Assembly (NCBI GenBank): GCA_014379705.1
Contig: JACMLI010000726.1
Coordinates: 1-10,185 of the forward strand
DNA: 10,185 nt
Direction of reading: 5' to 3'
Source of the DNA: Gemmatimonadaceae bacterium
Lineage (GTDB): Bacteria; Gemmatimonadota; Gemmatimonadetes; Gemmatimonadales; Gemmatimonadaceae
How positions within the stretch are numbered: the first letter of the stretch is position 1; each line of letters begins with the position of its first letter. Of the stretch, positions 6,237 to 10,185 are shown in pieces. The notes beneath the pieces are model-generated. The model saw only the letters and a list, made by a program, of their open reading frames with translations. It ran no database searches and had not been told where the DNA came from. The translations under genes and the position numbers were made by a program.

Positions 6237-7622
6237 ATGCGGAAAGGCACGTGGTTGCTGCTGCTGTCGCTTGTTGGGTCCGCGTTGGACGCGCAAGAGA
6301 GGGCCCAGGACCGCCGACGTTGGCTCGGGGCCGGGCAGCAGGTATCGGATGACCCGCGCCGCGTGCCGGAGTCGCCGGCGCCCAAGGGGCCGGACGGCGT
6401 CACGGTGTTGCGTGGCGGACGGATCTTCGACGGCACCGGAGCGCCGGCGCGACCGGGGACACTCGTCCTGCAACGGAACAAGGTGCTCCAGGTGCTCGAG
6501 GCGTCGTCGACCAACTGGCCGCGCGACGCACGCGTGATCGACGTGACGGGCAAGACGGTGATGCCCGGACTCATCGACCTGCACACGCACCTGAGCTACA
6601 TCGAGCCCCCGATCTCGACCGACGAGAATCCCACCGACCCCGACGCCGCGCTCCGCGCCGCCGAGCGGTTGCGCTTCTTCATCGAGAGCGGCATCACGAG
6701 CGTGCGCGACGTCGCGAGCGTGGGGAACGTCCCGTTCGTGCTCAAGCGCTGGGTGGCGCGGAATGCGATCCCGGGACCACGCGTGTTCGCCGCGGGTCAA
6801 CTGCTCACGGCACGCGGCGGTCACGGGGCCGATGGCACGCTGGTAAAGGTCGATGGCTCGGTGATCGAACGGACCGGACCACTGGAATGGCGCCTCGCCG
6901 TGCGCGACCTGTTCGCCCGCGGGGCCGACGTGATCAAGGTGGCGTCGCACTTCTCGCGCGACGAGATCCGCGCCGCGATCGATGAGGCTCACGCGTTAGG
7001 CCTCAAGGTCACGTGTGATTGCGAGACGAGCTACATCCAGGTGGCCGTGGAAGAGGGCGTGGACATGATCGAGCACCCGCTCCCGCGCACGGACGAGACC
7101 ATCCGCCTGATGGCGCAGAAAGGCGTGGAGGCCGACCCGACGGTCTATGTGTATACCTACTTCTTCGGGCGCTTCGGCGGCGGCTACTTCGGCTCGACGT
7201 CGCGTCGGTTCGCCTTTGGCGACTCGGCCAACGTGCAGGTGCTCAAGCGCATGAAGGACGCCGGCATCGTCATGGGGATCGGGACAGACCTCATCGTCGA
7301 CTGGTTCCGCTCGTTGCCGCTGCCGTACATCAACGAACTCAAGTACTTCACGCAGGTCGGGTACACCGTGCCCGAGGCACTGATCGCGGCGACGCGCACC
7401 AACGCGAAGCTGCTGGACATGGACGATCGGCTCGGCACCCTCGAGCCGGGAAAGCTGGCCGACGTGCTCGTGGTGAACGGTCGGCCCGACGAGCAACTCG
7501 ATGACCTGGCGAAGGTGGACGTGGTGATTCGCGACGGATGGGTGGTGGTGGAAGGAGGGAAGGTCGTGGTGCCGCGACACACGCCGACACCCGCACCCCC
7601 TAACTGGCGACCGAAGCCATGA
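6237..7622 (+). CDS. Secreted amidohydrolase, prolidase/imidazolonepropionase-like (COG1228)
   Basis: A 461-residue exported amidohydrolase. Residues 1-20 form a Sec signal peptide (MRKG, then a Leu-rich core, with probable cleavage after ALDA). Barrel motifs are PGLIDLHTHLS (110-120, metal pair H116/H118), the lysine K234 in DVIKVASH at the usual carboxylated-lysine position, H280 in DMIEHPL, and D351 in GIGTDL. At the strand-5 ligand position relatives have VxxHAxG; this protein reads VTCDCET (258-264), with D261 in place of His. The C-terminal EPGKLADVLVVNG is standard. Related enzymes hydrolyse Xaa-Pro, Xaa-Arg/Lys or other dipeptides and N-acyl amino acids. I chose the ATG at 6237 because GGAG lies six bases upstream and the signal peptide begins there; in-frame ATGs at 6168 and 6225 are less likely. 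The end overlaps the next gene by ATGA. Substrate unknown. Confidence 0.85.
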   Translation: MRKGTWLLLLSLVGSALDAQERAQDRRRWLGAGQQVSDDPRRVPESPAPKGPDGVTVLRGGRIFDGTGAPARPGTLVLQRNKVLQVLEASSTNWPRDARVIDVTGKTVMPGLIDLHTHLSYIEPPISTDENPTDPDAALRAAERLRFFIESGITSVRDVASVGNVPFVLKRWVARNAIPGPRVFAAGQLLTARGGHGADGTLVKVDGSVIERTGPLEWRLAVRDLFARGADVIKVASHFSRDEIRAAIDEAHALGLKVTCDCETSYIQVAVEEGVDMIEHPLPRTDETIRLMAQKGVEADPTVYVYTYFFGRFGGGYFGSTSRRFAFGDSANVQVLKRMKDAGIVMGIGTDLIVDWFRSLPLPYINELKYFTQVGYTVPEALIAATRTNAKLLDMDDRLGTLEPGKLADVLVVNGRPDEQLDDLAKVDVVIRDGWVVVEGGKVVVPRHTPTPAPPNWRPKP

Positions 7623-9298
7623 AGAATTCCATACTGCTCGCTGCACTCCTGCTTGCTGGCTGCCAGGCAAGCACCCCGACGACGCGCCCCTCGATGGCGG
7701 GGCAGGCCGCCCAACGGCCTAACGATGCCACCCCCACCCGCGTGTCGGATTACGACATCGTGATTCGCAATGGTCGCGTCATCGACGGGATGGGGAATCC
7801 ATGGATCCTGGCGGACGTGGGCATCCGTGACGGACGCTTTGCGAAGATCGGCCGGATCCCGGAACGCGGAACGAAGGAGATCGACGCGAAGGGCCTCTAC
7901 GTGAGCCCCGGCTGGATCGACATGATGGACCAGTCGGGCAGCGTGTTGCCGCGCAACGGGAATGCGGAGAACAAGCTCCGCATGGGCGTGACGACGGCGA
8001 TCGGCGGCGAGGGTGGCTTCCCCGTACCAGCCACGCGCATCCCCGAGTACTTCGGGACCCTGGAGCGGCAAGGCATCAGCATCAACTTCGGGAGCTACTA
8101 CTCGCAGACGCAGGCGCGCACGCTCGCGATGGGGCACACGGCGCGGAAACCCACGCCTGACGAGATGGCGAAGATGCAGGCGAGCATGGACACCGCCATG
8201 CGTGCGGGGGCGATGGGCATGACGACGGCGCTCATCTATCCGCCGAGTTCCTACACGACCACGGACGAACTGGTCGAGGTGGCGAAGGTCGCCGCGCGAT
8301 ATGGCGGCACCTATGCGAGCCACATTCGCGGGGAAGGGGCGGAAGTGGTGCAGTCCGTGCGCGAACTGATCGAGATCGCCGAACGCGCAGGGCTGCAGGG
8401 TGAGATCTTCCACCTCAAGGCGGCGTACCGCCCGGGATGGGGGACACTCATGGACAGCGTGCGACGCGTCATCGAAGCCGCGCGGGCGCGGGGCGTGGAT
8501 GTCGCCGCGGACCTGTACGTCTACACGGCCGGAGGCACGGGCGTCGAGGCGACGGTGCCCAGCTGGGCGCAGGAAGGTGGGAACGACTCACTCAAGGCGC
8601 GCCTCCGCCGTCCAGAGATCCGTGCGCGACTCAAGCGTGAACTGCAGACGGGGTCGCCCGGCTGGTGGAACATCGTGGAAGCGGCAGGGGGCTGGGACGG
8701 CGTCGTCCTCGCCAACGCCCAGAACCCGGCGAATGCCAAGTGGGTCGGCAAGTCGATCTCGCAGATCGCGCGCGAGATGGGGAAGGATCCCGCCGATGCC
8801 GCGTGGGACCTCGTCCTCGAAGGGACCGGCCGCGTGACGGCGATCTATCACATGATGAGCGAGCCCGACATCGAGACCGCGCTCCGCTTTCCGTGGACCT
8901 CGATCGGCAGCGATGCGGGTGCCGCGCTCAATCCGGGCGGGGATGACGGGCTCGGACTCCCGCACCCGCGCGGCTACGGCAATGCGGTGCGCGTCGTCTC
9001 GCGTTATGCACGCGACCGCAAGGTCATCAGCGTGGAGGAAGCGATCCGCAAGCAGACGTCGTGGCCCGCCGCGCGCATGAAGCTCGCCTCACGCGGCTCG
9101 ATCAAGGAGGGCCACTGGGCCGACGTGACGATCTTCAACCTCGAAACGCTCGACGACGCGGCGACGTACGAGAAGCCGATCACGTTCCCGAAGGGCATCG
9201 AATACGTGCTCGTGAACGGGCAGCTCACGATCGACCGCGGCACGCACACCGGCGTGCGCGCAGGGCGCGTGTTGTACGGGCCGGGTAAGACCAACTGA
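7619..9298 (+). CDS. Lipoprotein D-aminoacylase-like amidohydrolase (paralogue 2, altered metal site)
   Basis: A 559-residue paralogue of the protein at 2495-4228, sharing layout and many blocks: the opening VIRNGRVIDGMG, ALIYPP (204-209), YGGTYASHIRGE with H235, GEIFHLKAAY with H265, a Ser-Asp base position at D432 (IGSDAG), RKVISVEEAIRK and C-terminal GTHTGVRAGRVLYGPG. A strong lipobox LAGC places the lipid on C15. E131 (GGEGG) occupies the metal-bridging position. The HxH site is gone: GWIDMMDQSG (98-107) puts M103 and Q105 where relatives have the two histidines. In Alcaligenes D-aminoacylase the HxH pair serves only the weaker metal site, so a one-metal enzyme remains possible; alternatively it is a binding protein or has another substrate. 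The ATG overlaps the upstream stop (ATGA), and the beta-lactamase-fold gene follows after 17 bases. Confidence 0.84.
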   Translation: MKNSILLAALLLAGCQASTPTTRPSMAGQAAQRPNDATPTRVSDYDIVIRNGRVIDGMGNPWILADVGIRDGRFAKIGRIPERGTKEIDAKGLYVSPGWIDMMDQSGSVLPRNGNAENKLRMGVTTAIGGEGGFPVPATRIPEYFGTLERQGISINFGSYYSQTQARTLAMGHTARKPTPDEMAKMQASMDTAMRAGAMGMTTALIYPPSSYTTTDELVEVAKVAARYGGTYASHIRGEGAEVVQSVRELIEIAERAGLQGEIFHLKAAYRPGWGTLMDSVRRVIEAARARGVDVAADLYVYTAGGTGVEATVPSWAQEGGNDSLKARLRRPEIRARLKRELQTGSPGWWNIVEAAGGWDGVVLANAQNPANAKWVGKSISQIAREMGKDPADAAWDLVLEGTGRVTAIYHMMSEPDIETALRFPWTSIGSDAGAALNPGGDDGLGLPHPRGYGNAVRVVSRYARDRKVISVEEAIRKQTSWPAARMKLASRGSIKEGHWADVTIFNLETLDDAATYEKPITFPKGIEYVLVNGQLTIDRGTHTGVRAGRVLYGPGKTN

Positions 9299-9300
9299 AC

Positions 9301-9307
9301 GGAGAGG
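9301..9307 (+). promoter_or_regulatory. Strong Shine-Dalgarno for the serine hydrolase gene
   Basis: GGAGAGG sits eight bases before the ATG at 9316, just after the stop of the preceding deacylase-like gene. It favours 9316 over the adjacent ATG at 9319 and shows the gene is read as part of the same operon. Confidence 0.65.
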
Positions 9308-9315
9308 ATCCGCCC

Positions 9316-10185
9316 ATGATGTCGTTTTCTCGCTCACTCGCCGCCGGGGTCGCCCTGGCCCTCGCCGCGGGGCCAATGCACGCGCAGGCGCGGAAGACCG
9401 CGAAGCCTGCCACCCCGCTCGCCCCGTTCGACGCATATGTGGCGAAGGTCATGAGTGAGTGGAAGGTCCCGGGGATCGCCATCGCGATCGTGAAGGACGA
9501 TTCGGTCATCCTTTCGAAAGGCTACGGCGTGCAGCGCGTGGGTGATCCCGCGACCGTCAACGAGAACACCATCTTCGCCATCGGCTCATCGTCCAAGGCG
9601 TTCACGGCCGCCCTCGTGGCCATGGCCGTCGACGAGGGGAAGATGCGCTTCGACGACCGGGTCACGAAGCACCTCCCCGGCCTGCAGCTCAACGACAACT
9701 ACGCCACGCACGACCTCACGATGCGTGACGCGTTGTCGCACCGGAGCGGACTCGCCCGCGGTGACCTCATGTGGTACCTCGGCGGCTTCTCGCGCGATGA
9801 GATCCTGCGACGGGTGCGCTACCTCAAGCCGGACTGGGGATTCCGCGCCCTCTTCGGCTACCAGAACCTCATGTACCTCGCGGCCGGCGAGGCCACGGCG
9901 CGCGTGCAGGGCATGAGCTGGGACGACCAGGTCCGCACGAAGATCTTCGCGCCGCTCGGCATGACGTCGTCGTCGACATCGATCACCGCGATCGACGGCA
10001 AGCCCAACGTGTCGGCCCCGCACGCCGAGGCCGATGCAGCCGTGATCGCCATCCCGTGGAAGAACATCGACAACATCGCCCCTGCCGGTTCGATCAACTC
10101 GAACGTGGTGGACATGGCGCAGTGGGTACGCTTCCAGCTGCAGCACGGCAAGGCCGGGGGCAAGCAACTGATCTCCGAAGGCAAC
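9316..10185 (+). CDS. Secreted serine hydrolase, class C beta-lactamase / D-peptidase fold (cut by right edge)
   Basis: The first 290 residues of a PF00144-type serine hydrolase are visible and remain open to the window end. Residues 1-24 are a Sec signal peptide with probable cleavage after MHAQA or MHA. The SxxK motif is IGSSSKAF with nucleophile S91 and K94. The YxN motif is FGYQNLMY with Y182 and N184. Other family blocks are VPGIAIAIVKD (51-61), LSHRSGLARGD (140-150), IFAPLGMTSS (210-219) and APAGSINSNVVDMA (255-268). The HxG/KTG-equivalent region and any C-terminal extra domain lie beyond the edge. The family includes AmpC beta-lactamases, D-aminopeptidases, D,D-carboxypeptidases and esterases. 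With D-aminoacylase-like and dipeptidase neighbours, a D-stereospecific peptidase or amidase is a sensible reading, but true beta-lactamase or esterase activity cannot be excluded. Spacing of 17 bases and a strong Shine-Dalgarno place it in the plus-strand operon. Confidence 0.9.
   Translation, partial: MMSFSRSLAAGVALALAAGPMHAQARKTAKPATPLAPFDAYVAKVMSEWKVPGIAIAIVKDDSVILSKGYGVQRVGDPATVNENTIFAIGSSSKAFTAALVAMAVDEGKMRFDDRVTKHLPGLQLNDNYATHDLTMRDALSHRSGLARGDLMWYLGGFSRDEILRRVRYLKPDWGFRALFGYQNLMYLAAGEATARVQGMSWDDQVRTKIFAPLGMTSSSTSITAIDGKPNVSAPHAEADAAVIAIPWKNIDNIAPAGSINSNVVDMAQWVRFQLQHGKAGGKQLISEGN

Noticed and set aside
7619..9298. Pseudogene interpretation of deacylase paralogue 2 because HxH is missing
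   Set aside because: The frame is intact over 559 codons, the lipobox, the two later histidines and the Asp are kept, and it is tightly packed in the operon.
9316..10185. Antibiotic resistance gene (AmpC beta-lactamase)
   Set aside because: The fold and motifs fit, but PF00144 covers many peptidases and esterases and the operon context is amide and peptide hydrolysis; resistance is not supported by the visible sequence.

Overview
The window is GC-rich bacterial DNA, densely coded, with nine genes in two divergent blocks around a short AT-rich promoter region at about 2386-2494. The composition, the many secreted amidohydrolases with lipoprotein or Tat-like leaders, and a recurrent GTTAGG/CCTAAC hexamer suggest an environmental bacterium, possibly a member of the Gemmatimonadota. 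That placement is inference from style only; there is no rRNA or marker gene here.

Left block, minus strand, read right to left: a GNAT-family acyltransferase (2385-1564), an enolase-superfamily N-succinyl/N-acylamino acid racemase (1558-434) and an M20 amidohydrolase running off the left edge (432-1). The genes are 5 and 1 bases apart and none has a signal peptide. This is the gene set of the pathway described in Geobacillus kaustophilus that irreversibly converts D- to L-amino acids: N-succinylation of the D-amino acid, racemisation of the N-succinyl amino acid, then L-specific desuccinylation.

Right block, plus strand: a lipoprotein N-acyl-D-amino-acid deacylase-like amidohydrolase (2495-4228), an FCD-type GntR regulator overlapping it by ATGA (4225-4935), a striking inverted array of 7-base repeats (4939-5039), an M19 membrane-dipeptidase homologue with a Tat-like leader (5041-6186), a secreted prolidase/imidazolonepropionase-like amidohydrolase (6237-7622), a second, diverged deacylase-like lipoprotein overlapping it by ATGA (7619-9298), and a secreted serine hydrolase of the class C beta-lactamase/D-peptidase fold cut by the right edge (9316 onward).

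Together the genes read as a two-compartment salvage island for D-amino-acid-containing or N-acylated peptides. Exported hydrolases would release amino acids outside the cytoplasm, and the cytoplasmic operon would convert D-forms to L-amino acids. The GntR regulator probably controls both arms from a perfect 14-base palindrome, AATTGTATACAATT, in the divergent promoter. No transporter is visible, so uptake must be encoded elsewhere. Several exported metallohydrolases lack canonical metal ligands, so their activities may differ from the family names.
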